Origin: Promethearchaeota archaeon
GTDB lineage: Archaea; Asgardarchaeota; Lokiarchaeia; Sigyniarchaeales; SOKP01
Assembly (NCBI GenBank): GCA_029838195.1
Contig: JALGVJ010000016.1
Span: forward strand, 1-64,000
DNA length: 64,000 nt
Direction: 5' to 3'
The notes beneath the pieces were generated by a model, which searched no databases, had not been told where the DNA came from, and was given only the letters and a program-made list of their open reading frames with translations. How positions within the stretch are numbered: position 1 is the stretch's first letter; each line of letters opens with the position of its first letter. Below are positions 24,892 to 33,563 of this stretch, in pieces. The translations under genes were made by a program, and so were the position numbers.

Positions 24892-25518
24892 TTATCCTTC
24901 TTTCATCTCATTAAATTTCTCAAGGGGAGAAATTGATTTTACACTCCATAACCATTTTTCTCTAAGCCGAAATCCCGGAATGAATCTCGATTTTAACCAT
25001 TCTTCTTCTTTATGTGAAGTATAATTTTTATTTTTCCAATATATTTTGACTTTTTTTTCCATTGGATTAATTATCCAAATTTCTTTTACGCCTGAATCTA
25101 AATATTTTGGCAATTTTTTATTTAAATCATTATCTTTAGTAGAGGGTGATAAAATTTCAAAAGTTACGGTCGCTGGCCCATCTAAATAATTTTCTTTTAA
25201 ATTTTTTTCATCTTCTGAAGTAATAAACATTATATCCGGTTCTGGAGCCCATGTTGAAGATAACCTCATTGTAAATCTCGAGCCCACAACCAACCCTAAT
25301 TTTTTCCCTTGAACGTGTAATTCAAGAAGGGTAAGTAAAAATTTAAAAATTAGTTCGTGTTCTAAGGACGCTGGAGATTGAATAATTAAAACCCCATCTA
25401 TTAATTCACATTTAATATCTTCGTGGGCATATTCCAGGTATTTTTCAAAATTAAAATTTTGAATATATATTGTATATGGTTCTGGTAATGGCTTGTTATG
25501 AAATAAAATGCTCATCAA
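24892..25518 (-). CDS. Uma2-family (DUF820) putative PD-(D/E)XK nuclease
   Basis: 208 residues. Family features in order: YLEYAHEDIKCELIDGVLII near 28-50, WAPEPDIMFI (the PD motif) near 90-100, and FEILSPSTKDNDLNKKLPKY with downstream KEIWIINP near 125-155, forming the (D/E)xK region of the restriction-endonuclease-like core. Uma2 proteins are abundant in cyanobacteria and some archaea; their function is unproven and many are mobile. No methyltransferase or transposase is adjacent. The gene is single, with a long AT-rich spacer downstream of the mutase. Confidence 0.85.
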   Translation of the reverse strand: MMSILFHNKPLPEPYTIYIQNFNFEKYLEYAHEDIKCELIDGVLIIQSPASLEHELIFKFLLTLLELHVQGKKLGLVVGSRFTMRLSSTWAPEPDIMFITSEDEKNLKENYLDGPATVTFEILSPSTKDNDLNKKLPKYLDSGVKEIWIINPMEKKVKIYWKNKNYTSHKEEEWLKSRFIPGFRLREKWLWSVKSISPLEKFNEMKEG

Positions 25519-25704
25519 TTGCTCACCATTCTATTTATATTTATGATAGTATATATTCTTATTCCTCAGATAAGAAAAAGCCTCTTCTCATTTTCTCTAA
25601 GGTATGTTAAACCCAATCTTAAAACATGGATGAATTTGCCCTAAATTATTGAATATTTAATTGAGTGAAAATATTAAAAAATCCATTTAGTTTTTTTAAA
25701 AAAA

Positions 25705-27381
25705 TTAAAAAATTTGGATGCTTTCATATTTGCCATAGACTTCTCTTAAAATATCGCAAATTTCTTGAACAGTCGCCAGAGCTTTTACAGCAGTAATGAT
25801 TGAGGGCATGAGATTTTCATTATTTTTTGCGGCTTCTTTAACTTGATTCAAGGCGTCAGTAAGTTTAGCATTATCCCGTGTTTTTTTGAATTCGTTTAAT
25901 GATTCAATAATTTTTTTTTCTGCATCATCATCATGTATAAAAATTTCCATTGTTTGCTTTTCTTCAATGCAGTACATATTAACACCAATTCTTTTCAATT
26001 CACCAGTTTCAATTTTTTGCTGTTCCAAATATGCATTGTTTTGGATTTCTTGTTGGATGTATCCTTTTTCTATCGCTTTTACCATGCCTCCCAGCTCATC
26101 AATTTTCTTTATATAATTTATGGCCTCTTGTTCTAATTTGTTGGTAAGCCATTCTAAATAGAAGGAGCCTCCTAAGGGATCTACCACATCGGTAACACCA
26201 GATTCATGAGCAAGGACTTGCTGAGTTCTTAAAGAAAGTCTTACGGATTCTTCCGTGGGGAGAGAGAGAGCCTCATCAGCTCCGCACACGTGAAGGGACT
26301 GTGTACCTCCTAATACGGCAGCGAGTGCTTGCATGGTAGTCCTGATAATATTGACTTTTGGTTGTTGGGCTGTTAAAGTCACTCCGGCGGTTTGCGTGTG
26401 GAAGCGGAGCCTCATGGATTCTGGTTTTTTTGCTTGAAATCGATTTTTCATGATTTTAGCCCATAATCTTCTCGCAGCTCTAAATTTTGCGATCTCTTCG
26501 AAAAAATAATTATGACATGCGAAAAAGAAAGACAAGCGAGGAGCAAAAACATCCACATCGATTCCTCTTTTAATCACTTCTTCCACGTAAGCAATGCCAT
26601 CTGCTAAGGTAAATGCTATTTCTTGAACGGCAGTGCATCCCGCCTCTCGCATGTGGTATCCACTAATGCTCATGCTATTCATGTTTGGTAATTCTTTAGC
26701 ACAATATTCAATAACGTCTGCTACTAATTTTAAAGAAGGCCCAGGAGGGAAAATATAAGTACCTCGGGCAACATATTCTTTTAATATATCATTTTGAACC
26801 GTCCCTCTCAATTGTTCTGGTTTTACTCCTTGTTTTTCTCCTACTGCGATGTACATGGCTAACAATATGGCTGTAGGGGCATTTATTGTCATGCTAGTTG
26901 ATACTTTATCTAACGGAATGCCTTCAAAAATCTTTTCAAAATCTAGTAAGGAATTTATTGTCACGCCGATTTTACCCACTTCTCCTAAACAAATTGGATT
27001 GTCAGAGTCAAATCCCATTTGCGTGGGCAAATCAAACGCGACCGAGAGTCCTTTTTGTCCTTGAGAAAGTAAATACTTGAATCGTTTATTTGTTTGAGCC
27101 GCATCCGCAAATCCGCTATATTGTCGCATAGTCCACAATCTCCCGCGATACATGTTCGGATAAACGCCACGTGTAAAGGGATATTCTCCGGGAAATCCTA
27201 AATCCTCCACGAAATCCAAATCTTTATTATCCTCAGGAGTATAAATGAGCTTTAATGGAATACCTGACAAAGTTTCAAATTTTTCTTTTCTCTCTCCTTT
27301 CGCAATGACTTTTGATAATACTCCTTCTTCCCAATCCTTTCTTCTCTTTTCAATCTCCTCAATTTTTTCTTTAGAATACAT
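25705..27381 (-). CDS. mutA: Methylmalonyl-CoA mutase large subunit (archaeal short form)
   Basis: 558 residues, the usual size of archaeal acyl-CoA mutase large subunits that lack the cobalamin-binding domain. Landmarks: [20 protein letters not shown] near 82-101 (substrate-pocket TRGVYP with the catalytic Tyr region), [54 protein letters not shown] and [12 protein letters not shown]. It interconverts methylmalonyl-CoA and succinyl-CoA with adenosylcobalamin bound by a separate small subunit, which is not in this window, nor is the MeaB chaperone. The upstream DUF35-type gene ends 26 bp before this start, so the two form an operon. It feeds the same intermediate used by SucCD at 29.4-31.4 kb. 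Confidence 0.95.
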   Translation of the reverse strand: MYSKEKIEEIEKRRKDWEEGVLSKVIAKGERKEKFETLSGIPLKLIYTPEDNKDLDFVEDLGFPGEYPFTRGVYPNMYRGRLWTMRQYSGFADAAQTNKRFKYLLSQGQKGLSVAFDLPTQMGFDSDNPICLGEVGKIGVTINSLLDFEKIFEGIPLDKVSTSMTINAPTAILLAMYIAVGEKQGVKPEQLRGTVQNDILKEYVARGTYIFPPGPSLKLVADVIEYCAKELPNMNSMSISGYHMREAGCTAVQEIAFTLADGIAYVEEVIKRGIDVDVFAPRLSFFFACHNYFFEEIAKFRAARRLWAKIMKNRFQAKKPESMRLRFHTQTAGVTLTAQQPKVNIIRTTMQALAAVLGGTQSLHVCGADEALSLPTEESVRLSLRTQQVLAHESGVTDVVDPLGGSFYLEWLTNKLEQEAINYIKKIDELGGMVKAIEKGYIQQEIQNNAYLEQQKIETGELKRIGVNMYCIEEKQTMEIFIHDDDAEKKIIESLNEFKKTRDNAKLTDALNQVKEAAKNNENLMPSIITAVKALATVQEICDILREVYGKYESIQIF

Positions 27382-27407
27382 TTTTCTTCTAAAAATGACA
27401 TGCTTTT

Positions 27408-27761
27408 TTACAAGGGATAAAATACATGAGTATATATTTCTTGACCATTTAAATCATTACAAATTTTTTCATGGCGCACCTCTACTTCCATCCCAATTTC
27501 TAAATTTTCCTCCCTGCTTAATTGACCTAAGGCTTTAATCCCATTTGGAAACTCTACAATTCCTAAAGCATAGGATGGTTTATCACGAAATTCCATTGGA
27601 GGTGCTTTTAAAATCGTGAAAGTTAATAATTTTCCTTTTTCAGGTAGTTCAATCAGTTCAAATTCTACATGCTTACATTTTAAACAGCGCAGGTGGGTTC
27701 TGAACTGCACGTGCCCACAATTTTTACATTTTTTCCATTTCTCCTCTTTTATCTCTGAAAT
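27408..27761 (-). CDS. DUF35-type OB-fold/zinc-ribbon acyl-CoA-associated protein with apparent ATT start
   Basis: 117 residues. The zinc ribbon uses C12, C15, C26, C29 (CKNC and CLKC), then an OB-fold: [35 protein letters not shown]. Such proteins partner thiolases and other acyl-CoA enzymes. The only canonical start in frame, GTG at 27710, would remove the first CxxC. Upstream in frame the DNA encodes [17 protein letters not shown], a normal family N-terminus. The codon in front of it is ATT (27761-27759). GGTGAT (27772-27767) lies 5 nt before it and an in-frame TGA lies three codons further up. I start the gene at ATT. First gene of the operon with methylmalonyl-CoA mutase. Confidence 0.82.
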   Translation of the reverse strand: MSEIKEEKWKKCKNCGHVQFRTHLRCLKCKHVEFELIELPEKGKLLTFTILKAPPMEFRDKPSYALGIVEFPNGIKALGQLSREENLEIGMEVEVRHEKICNDLNGQEIYTHVFYPL

Positions 27762-27766
27762 AACAC

Positions 27767-27772
27767 ATCACC
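27767..27772 (-). promoter_or_regulatory. Shine-Dalgarno GGTGAT before an ATT codon
   Basis: The minus strand reads GGTGAT, GTGTT, then ATT TCA GAG ATA in the frame of the DUF35-type gene. The only in-frame codons between the upstream TGA and this ATT are TGT and GTT. It decides the start 17 codons upstream of the first GTG. Confidence 0.65.
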
Positions 27773-28043
27773 AAGGAAATGAGTTCTTACCTATCGTTTC
27801 ATGGCGAAATATATAAAAAGACATGATTAATGGAAGAAAATCAAGAAAAATTTAAAAATTCATTGCTGTTCTGGTTTTTTTCCGAGATGATTCTTGTTAT
27901 AATTGAAAAAACAAAACTTATCTTGATAATAAAAATTTAATCTTTAAATCTAATGTTCTTGTTCTTTTTACATGAAAGTTTTACATGCTATCTAAAAATA
28001 AATATACATGTTTCTTTCATATACATTCTTTTGAGTTCATTCT

Positions 28044-28089
28044 AAAAAGAATGCAAGTTTTATTTTAAAAAGAATGCAAGTTTTATTTA
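28044..28089. repeat. Two tandem copies of a 23-bp unit
   Basis: AAAAAGAATGCAAGTTTTATT begins at 28044 and again at 28067. The copies agree in their first 22 bases. The surrounding 27762-28303 spacer (540 bp) is otherwise plain AT-rich DNA with no gene seen. Confidence 0.7.
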
Positions 28090-28303
28090 TTTTTGAAAAA
28101 ATAATGAGATAATTATATTCATTATGATTTAATTCTTGCTAATTCTGGTTCGAAATTAAGATTTTTAATCTAAATAGACAATTCTTCTTCCGGAATTCAT
28201 CTTGCTTCCTTTAATTTTTATCAACGCTCCATTAAAATAAAGTTTGATATGCATGATGTTATAAATCTTTATTCCATTCTTTTTTTGTTTAAATTTATTT
28301 AGA

Positions 28304-29074
28304 CTAATTTTTTGAATGCTTTTTTGGATAAGCAATTTCCGGGTGTTTCATTATAAATGATTTTTCAAGGTTTATAGCCATGAGATTAGCAATTGGGAGG
28401 GGGATTCCTAAAGATAAGTAATCTTGAGGAAACCAGCTATTACCCGTAGGATCCGTAGGGCCAATAATTGCTTTTTCTTCTTGTCTATTTAATAAATTCG
28501 CCGGATAGGTGACGAAAGAAGCACAAGAAGGGCCCCAAGGCATTTCTATGACAAAATCCTTTCCAGATTGAAAATAAATTAAAGAACACAAGTTTCTTAT
28601 TTGTTCTGAATTACCAAAACACAAGAATGACTTGACATCAATATTCTCATCTTCGATTGAGGTTGATTTTTGGATTATTGTACACGTGCTTAATGGGTTG
28701 ATCGTTCCAATTGAATCGAGTTTTTCTTGGGCAAGATCGGGATCTGCTAACAAAAATTCAGCAGCTCCTCCTCTAAAATCCTTGGAACCCGTGGAAAGAA
28801 AGTATTTTAACTGAGGAATGAAAGATTTATATCCAAACCAAGCTTGCCCTCCCGGACAGCATCCCTCCAGTGTTTTTTTATCCAGATAAATCGCATCAAT
28901 TTCCTTACTTATGGATAAAGTAAAGATTGCTTTAGCAATACAACGATTAATTTTTACTAGTGGTATGGCATTTTTAGGAATAATTTCCGCCCCATATATA
29001 CATAATGGCGTGGTTTCTAACCTCCCAGCCATTTTCAACTTGATTCCAATTTCTTTTATATTTAGTTCATCCAT
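28304..29074 (-). CDS. DUF169-family protein
   Basis: 256 residues. The pattern is that of DUF169: an early TPLCIYG segment, RCIAKAIFTLSISKEIDAIY, the Cys pair GCCPGGQAWFG near residue 71, then GPSCASFVTYPANLL near 190 and a closing helix. Family members are linked to acyl-CoA or Fe-S proteins in anaerobes, but the biochemical role is unknown. It lies on the same strand downstream of SucD, separated by a 360-bp stretch that contains a nucleotidyltransferase remnant, so co-transcription is uncertain. Confidence 0.8.
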   Translation of the reverse strand: MDELNIKEIGIKLKMAGRLETTPLCIYGAEIIPKNAIPLVKINRCIAKAIFTLSISKEIDAIYLDKKTLEGCCPGGQAWFGYKSFIPQLKYFLSTGSKDFRGGAAEFLLADPDLAQEKLDSIGTINPLSTCTIIQKSTSIEDENIDVKSFLCFGNSEQIRNLCSLIYFQSGKDFVIEMPWGPSCASFVTYPANLLNRQEEKAIIGPTDPTGNSWFPQDYLSLGIPLPIANLMAINLEKSFIMKHPEIAYPKKHSKN

Positions 29075-29199
29075 GAAAGGATGTAATGCATTTAAATTAA
29101 AAAAACTAATGAAATGCTGAGTAAACGGTTAGATACCTTTCCAATGGAATTGAATTGCAATAATTGCACCAGGTCACGTTTAAAATTCAAGAATAAAGT

Positions 29200-29403
29200 T
29201 CATTCTAATAAAGGAATGCCTTCCTCTAATATAGTAAGAATAAATGGGTTTTCTAATTCTTTCATTTTTTTAAATTCTTGGGGTGTATATACCAATACTT
29301 CAATAGAGAGACCCGGTGGAGTTAAATCTAAAATGGCTCCGATTCTATCAAAAAAACGTTGTTTAAAATTTCCAATTATAACGAGATCGAAATCTTTTTT
29401 CTT
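29200..29403 (-). pseudogene. Nucleotidyltransferase (MNT) remnant
   Basis: The minus strand encodes KKKDFDLVIIGNFKQRFFDR, then LTPPGLSIEVLVYTPQEFKK and a normal C-terminus (ILEEGIPLLE) ending in TGA at 29200. This matches the second half of minimal nucleotidyltransferases: the DxD strand, then the IEVxxYT strand. The GS motif half is absent because a TAG precedes the first readable codon (29403). No start codon or ribosome site is seen. It is a truncated relative of the MNT genes at 7.0 and 39.6 kb. Confidence 0.6.
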
Positions 29404-29433
29404 CTAAAAAAGATTTAACCTAAATGTTTTGAG

Positions 29434-30303
29434 TCAGTATCCTTTTAATTTTTTTATTATTATTTTTGGGATCTCCCAAGGAAATTCTGCTATATGAACT
29501 CCTGCTTCTCTAAGAGCTTTTATCTTTCCTTGAGCTGTACCAGCGTTTCCAGAAATAATTGCTCCTGCATGGCCCATCCGCTTGCCTTGAGTAGCATATT
29601 TTCCAGCAATGTAAGCAACCACCGGTTTGGAAAAACCATTCTTAATATATTCTGCTACTTTTTCTTCCTCATCACCTCCGATTTCTCCTATAAGAACAAT
29701 AAATCTCGCTTGAGCATTTTTTTCATGATATTTTACAGCTTCCAGCATCGTAATGCCTCGAACGGGATCCCCTCCAATTCCAATAAATGCCGTTAGCCCT
29801 AATCCCGAAACTTTCAAAAAATGAGCAATTTCATAAGAAAGAGTACCACTCTTTGAAATTAAAGCAATTTCTCCCGGTAAACTCAAGTCATTTGGCATGA
29901 TTCCTAATTTTATTTGATTCGGAATTAGAATTCCTGGCGTATTAGGACCCAAGATACGGGCTTTTCTTTTTCTTGCCAAGTCAATGATTCGAATTACGTC
30001 ATGAACGGGTATATTTTCCGTGATAATACATATAAAACCTATTCCGGCGAATAAACTTTCTTCAACGGCTTCTCGAGCAAATCTCGCAGGTACAAATACA
30101 ATGCTGGTATCAGCATCGTGTTCTTTAACCGCTTCTTTGACAGTACTATACACGGGAATTCCATGGATTTCTTGCCCTCCTTTATTGGGAGTAACACCAG
30201 CTACTACATTCGTGCCGAAATCTAACATTAACTTGGCATGAAATTTTCCTTGATTTCCCGTAATACCTTGAATTATAACTCGAGAATTTTTATTGATATA
30301 CAT
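29434..30303 (-). CDS. sucD: Succinyl-CoA synthetase (ADP-forming) alpha subunit
   Basis: 289 residues, full length. The CoA-binding Rossmann start is VIIQGITGNQGKFHAKLM. The phosphorylated active-site histidine is H245 in KRMGHAGAIISG, with the supporting Glu near 207 in LIGEIGGDEEE. ALISKSGTLSYEIA and GGDPVRGITMLEAV are subunit signatures. With SucC it makes ATP from ADP and phosphate while converting succinyl-CoA to succinate. It starts 23 bp after the stop of sucC, on the same strand. Confidence 0.96.
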   Translation of the reverse strand: MYINKNSRVIIQGITGNQGKFHAKLMLDFGTNVVAGVTPNKGGQEIHGIPVYSTVKEAVKEHDADTSIVFVPARFAREAVEESLFAGIGFICIITENIPVHDVIRIIDLARKRKARILGPNTPGILIPNQIKLGIMPNDLSLPGEIALISKSGTLSYEIAHFLKVSGLGLTAFIGIGGDPVRGITMLEAVKYHEKNAQARFIVLIGEIGGDEEEKVAEYIKNGFSKPVVAYIAGKYATQGKRMGHAGAIISGNAGTAQGKIKALREAGVHIAEFPWEIPKIIIKKLKGY

Positions 30304-30326
30304 GGTCGTTTTTACTCCTAATTATT

Positions 30327-31448
30327 TCAATGGATAATTTCTTTTATATTGTTAATGGCTTCCATTAAATCTTCATGAGCATGTATTCCTTCGCTTTTAA
30401 GAAGTTCTATTCCTTCACGATTCTTGTTTCCCATGAGCCGGATGATAAGGGGTGGCATTGTTTTAAAGGATTTTATTCCTTGAAGGATACCTTTAGCTAT
30501 AACATCGCATCTAGTTATTCCTCCGAATACATTAATGAATATTGCTTTAGGATTTAAATCTAAAATTAAATGCAATGCTTTATAAACTCTCTGAGAACTT
30601 GCTCCTCCACCAATATCTAAAAAATTTGCGGGTTTAATTCCCATATCACGCAAAATATCAATCAAGGCTAAGGTGAGACCTGCTCCATTTCCTATAATGC
30701 CCACGTCTCCATCAAGTTTTACGAAAAAGAGATCATTTTCCTTAGCATATTTTTCTAGTTTCGAGTATTTCTTTTCTTGAAGTTGTTGTAAAAATGGCTG
30801 GCGATAAAAGGCATTTTCATCTACAATAATTTTTCCGTCTAATGCAACGAATCCTGAAGGTGTTAATGCTAAAGGATTAATTTCTACCATTAATGCTTCA
30901 ATATTCGTGCAAATCTCCCATAACTTAAGAAATAGATGAGTAAACTCCTCGATTTGTCCATTTTTCACTCCCAAATTAAGGGCCATTTCTCGAGCCTTTT
31001 TCTTGCTCAATCCTTCCGTAAGCGTGAAATTTGTTCTAAAAATTGCACTTGGATTAGCCCTAGCAACTTCTTCAATTTCTATGCCGCCTTTAGCACTAGC
31101 TAATAGAGAAAATTGCCGTTCTGAAGCATCCAATACAATAGAGCAGTAATATTCGTGAATTATATTCGCTAATTTTTCAACTAAAGTCGCTTCTACCGAA
31201 TATCCTCCAATCTTTTTGTTTAAAAATTGTTTACAAAGACTAATTCCTTCTTGGTAATTTTTAGCAATTTTTATTAACCCTGCCTTTTTCCTACTCCCGA
31301 TCGCAATTTGAGACTTAATTATTGCTGGAAAGGAAAATATTCTTAATTTTTTCTCGGGATCATCGCCTCGAGTCACCAATAATCGTTCTAACAGAGGAAT
31401 TCCAAATTGCTGGAAAATTTCCTTACTTTCATGTTCAAGTAGTCGCAT
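30327..31448 (-). CDS. sucC: Succinyl-CoA synthetase (ADP-forming) beta subunit
   Basis: 373 residues. An ATP-grasp domain fills the first 230 residues: RLLEHESKEIFQQFGIPLLE opening, GGYSVEATLVEK, ASAKGGIEIEEVA, LMVEINPLALTPSG and ALDGKIIVDENAFYRQ with the Mg-binding residues. The C-terminal CoA-ligase domain has GNGAGLTLALIDIL, GGGASSQRVYKAL and FINVFGGITRCDVIAKGI. It sits upstream of sucD in the usual beta-alpha order. An AAAGGAG ribosome site lies immediately upstream, inside the end of a truncated dehydrogenase remnant. Confidence 0.96.
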   Translation of the reverse strand: MRLLEHESKEIFQQFGIPLLERLLVTRGDDPEKKLRIFSFPAIIKSQIAIGSRKKAGLIKIAKNYQEGISLCKQFLNKKIGGYSVEATLVEKLANIIHEYYCSIVLDASERQFSLLASAKGGIEIEEVARANPSAIFRTNFTLTEGLSKKKAREMALNLGVKNGQIEEFTHLFLKLWEICTNIEALMVEINPLALTPSGFVALDGKIIVDENAFYRQPFLQQLQEKKYSKLEKYAKENDLFFVKLDGDVGIIGNGAGLTLALIDILRDMGIKPANFLDIGGGASSQRVYKALHLILDLNPKAIFINVFGGITRCDVIAKGILQGIKSFKTMPPLIIRLMGNKNREGIELLKSEGIHAHEDLMEAINNIKEIIH

Positions 31449-31451
31449 TTA

Positions 31452-31700
31452 TCATCTAACTCCTTTTTTATAATGAGATCCAAAAAGGATTGCGTCTGAA
31501 TTTTTAATAATATCGAACGATTTTTCGGGAAGTGGAGTTCCGTGTTTTTTATAAACACCAGCTCCGGCGGATGCTTTATGAAACTTAAATTTAAAATCGG
31601 TATATTTAGAGATTACTTTTAATATTTTAACTCCTTCTTCCACTACTTCGGGTCCAATTCCATCTCCCCTAATAATTACAATTTTAGAAGCCAAACTCAT
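31452..31700 (-). pseudogene. Truncated isocitrate/isopropylmalate dehydrogenase remnant
   Basis: 82 codons. The first 75 residues are a normal N-terminus of the IDH/IMDH family: KIVIIRGDGIGPEVVEEGVK, then AGAGVYKKHGTPLPE and SDAILFGSHYKKGVR, where full-length proteins continue for another 260 residues with the substrate-binding Arg and Mg-binding Asp residues. Here a stop occurs 3 bp before sucC. The missing catalytic part is not elsewhere in the window. It has an ATG at 31700. It is probably a deletion remnant whose promoter and leader still serve sucCD. Translation as a short inactive protein is possible. Confidence 0.75.
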
Positions 31701-32116
31701 TTAACACTTCTCCACAATCTTTTTTAACTGCTCATGAATCTCCTTGTTTTTTTCTAGAGTTCTCCTTGTTAATGGAAAAAAAAATAATAATTCAGATAAA
31801 AGATAAAAAATTCTTTAATATAAAAATCTAACATGACATTTCATGATTTAATTAAATAATGGATGATTTTTACCTATCAAAAATTTATAAAAAGATAATA
31901 TTCGGAATGATGGATACCTATTACTTTAATTTAAGAATCTACAATAATGAGAAGAAAAAATTCTATTCTATTTTGGAATCAATTAAAATTAGCTTCATTG
32001 ATTTCTTCTCAAATCACGATTTTCTTAGAAGTCTGCTAAAAATCTCCATTTTTTTATAAAAAAAACAAAATAGTCTCTTCTATTCTTCTTGGAATATTTA
32101 AGTTTTTCTGTAATTT
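31701..32116. other. Intergenic region upstream of the sucCD leader
   Basis: About 415 bp between the thiolase gene end and the dehydrogenase remnant, likely carrying the sucCD promoter. A 66-codon plus-strand frame at 31859-32059 is Lys/Phe/Ile-rich, lacks a ribosome site and is not called. Confidence 0.45.
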
Positions 32117-33340
32117 CTACATTCTTTCCACTAATATTGAAAGGATATTATTACCAAACCCTCCAAAATTACAGGTTATTCCGGTTGTAGCGCCCTCCAC
32201 TTGCCTTTTTCCTGCTTCACCACGCAACTGCCAGACCAATTCTACTACCTGTGCCACGCCTGTAGCTCCCAAGGGATGCCCTCTTGCCTTTAAACCGCCC
32301 GAGGGATTAATGGGGATCATTCCTCCAATTTTTGTCAATCCTTCATGAGCCGCTTTGGCGCCCTCCCCTTTTTTGAAAAATCCAATATCCTCACTTTGTA
32401 CTGCTTCTAATATTTCGAAAGCATCATGAAGTTCTGCAACATCAATATCTTCAGGTGTTTTATGAGCCATTTTATAGGCTTGTTGCGAACAGAGACGAAG
32501 TGCATTTAAAACGGTAACATCCTCCCGTTCATGAACAACGTGCGTGTCTGTAGCTTGTCCTATTCCTGAAATCAAAATGGGCGTATCACTGTATTTTTTT
32601 GCCAATTTTTCCTTACATAAAACTACTGCAGCAGCACCATCTGAAATTGGACAAATGTGAAAGAGTCTTAATGGGGCGGCTATTATTGGATTCACGCTAT
32701 CATCTTTTAAAAATTCATGAACGTTATTCCATTGTCCCTTTCCCTTTTTCATCGCACTTTCCATGAAATCATGAATAGTTCTCTGAAAGTGGGCATATGG
32801 ATTTAATGCACCATTCTCATGATTCTTGATGGCTATGTCTGAAATCCATTCTAGTTTAGCATTATATTTTTGAAGATATGTTCTTGTTAGCAAGCCAGCA
32901 AATGCAGGAAGCGAAATGCCATGAATTCTTTCTGCTTCGGGATGTGTAATAGTAGCCACAGTCGACGTTATAAAGCCAGGGGTTGTAACATGGGTCATTT
33001 TCTCTCCTCCCACGACTAATACTAAATCTGCCATTCCCGATGCAATCGCTTGAAAACCCGCCTTAATCGCCGAAGAGCCACTGGCAGGACCATTTTTAAT
33101 GTGATCGGCAGCGGCAGGTATCATATTTATTTTATCGACTAAGGCAGAGGCAATTCCCGAAATATTATTCAAAGCATCCGAACTCATGGCTCCCACGTAA
33201 ACGGCATCAAAATCTTCTTGACCGGTGTTAGAATCTTCCATTGCCATTAAAGAAGCTTCCGCAAGTAGATCTACTAATCCTTTCTCTTTTAAAATGCCGA
33301 ATTTTGTATGCCCTACACCTATAATACATGCTTTTTCCAA
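32117..33340 (-). CDS. Thiolase-fold protein (SCP2-thiolase type) lacking the nucleophilic Cys
   Basis: 407 residues, full thiolase length. Conserved: opening ACIIGVGHTKFG, active-site His H305 in ELHDAFEILE, H355 in NPSGGLKARGHPLGATG, and C390 in GITCNFGGFGNN at the position of the acid/base Cys. At the nucleophile position, where thiolases have NACASG, this protein reads NGPASG, with Pro85 in place of Cys. Without the acyl-enzyme Cys it should not run the standard two-step thiolysis. It may need a partner or have a different reaction. DUF35-type proteins often complex with such thiolases, and one is encoded at 27408-27761. Single gene, with a long upstream spacer. Confidence 0.88.
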   Translation of the reverse strand: MEKACIIGVGHTKFGILKEKGLVDLLAEASLMAMEDSNTGQEDFDAVYVGAMSSDALNNISGIASALVDKINMIPAAADHIKNGPASGSSAIKAGFQAIASGMADLVLVVGGEKMTHVTTPGFITSTVATITHPEAERIHGISLPAFAGLLTRTYLQKYNAKLEWISDIAIKNHENGALNPYAHFQRTIHDFMESAMKKGKGQWNNVHEFLKDDSVNPIIAAPLRLFHICPISDGAAAVVLCKEKLAKKYSDTPILISGIGQATDTHVVHEREDVTVLNALRLCSQQAYKMAHKTPEDIDVAELHDAFEILEAVQSEDIGFFKKGEGAKAAHEGLTKIGGMIPINPSGGLKARGHPLGATGVAQVVELVWQLRGEAGKRQVEGATTGITCNFGGFGNNILSILVERM

Positions 33341-33563
33341 ATAAACACCTTATCTATAATATTCTTGGAAAACCATGGAGGTAAAAATTTAATGTGAAAA
33401 ATAAATTTTCTTAAAAATTATCGAGAAATTAATCTTGAGATCTTCCCCTCATTCATTCATGTTCATGAAAAAATCCATGAGTTAACGAAAATTTCATGAA
33501 TTAATGAAAATTTCATGAGATAAAACCAAAAAATATATTAAATTACCGGTATTTTAAAAATTA

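Noticed and set aside
28145-28165. GGTTCGAAAT resembles a tRNA T-loop.
   Set aside because: No acceptor, D or anticodon stems can be drawn around it.
29114-29407. 97-codon plus-strand ORF.
   Set aside because: The opposite strand carries a recognisable nucleotidyltransferase fragment; this frame is its shadow.
31859-32059. 66-codon plus-strand ORF upstream of sucCD.
   Set aside because: Lys/Ile/Phe-rich, no ribosome site, sits in a probable promoter spacer.
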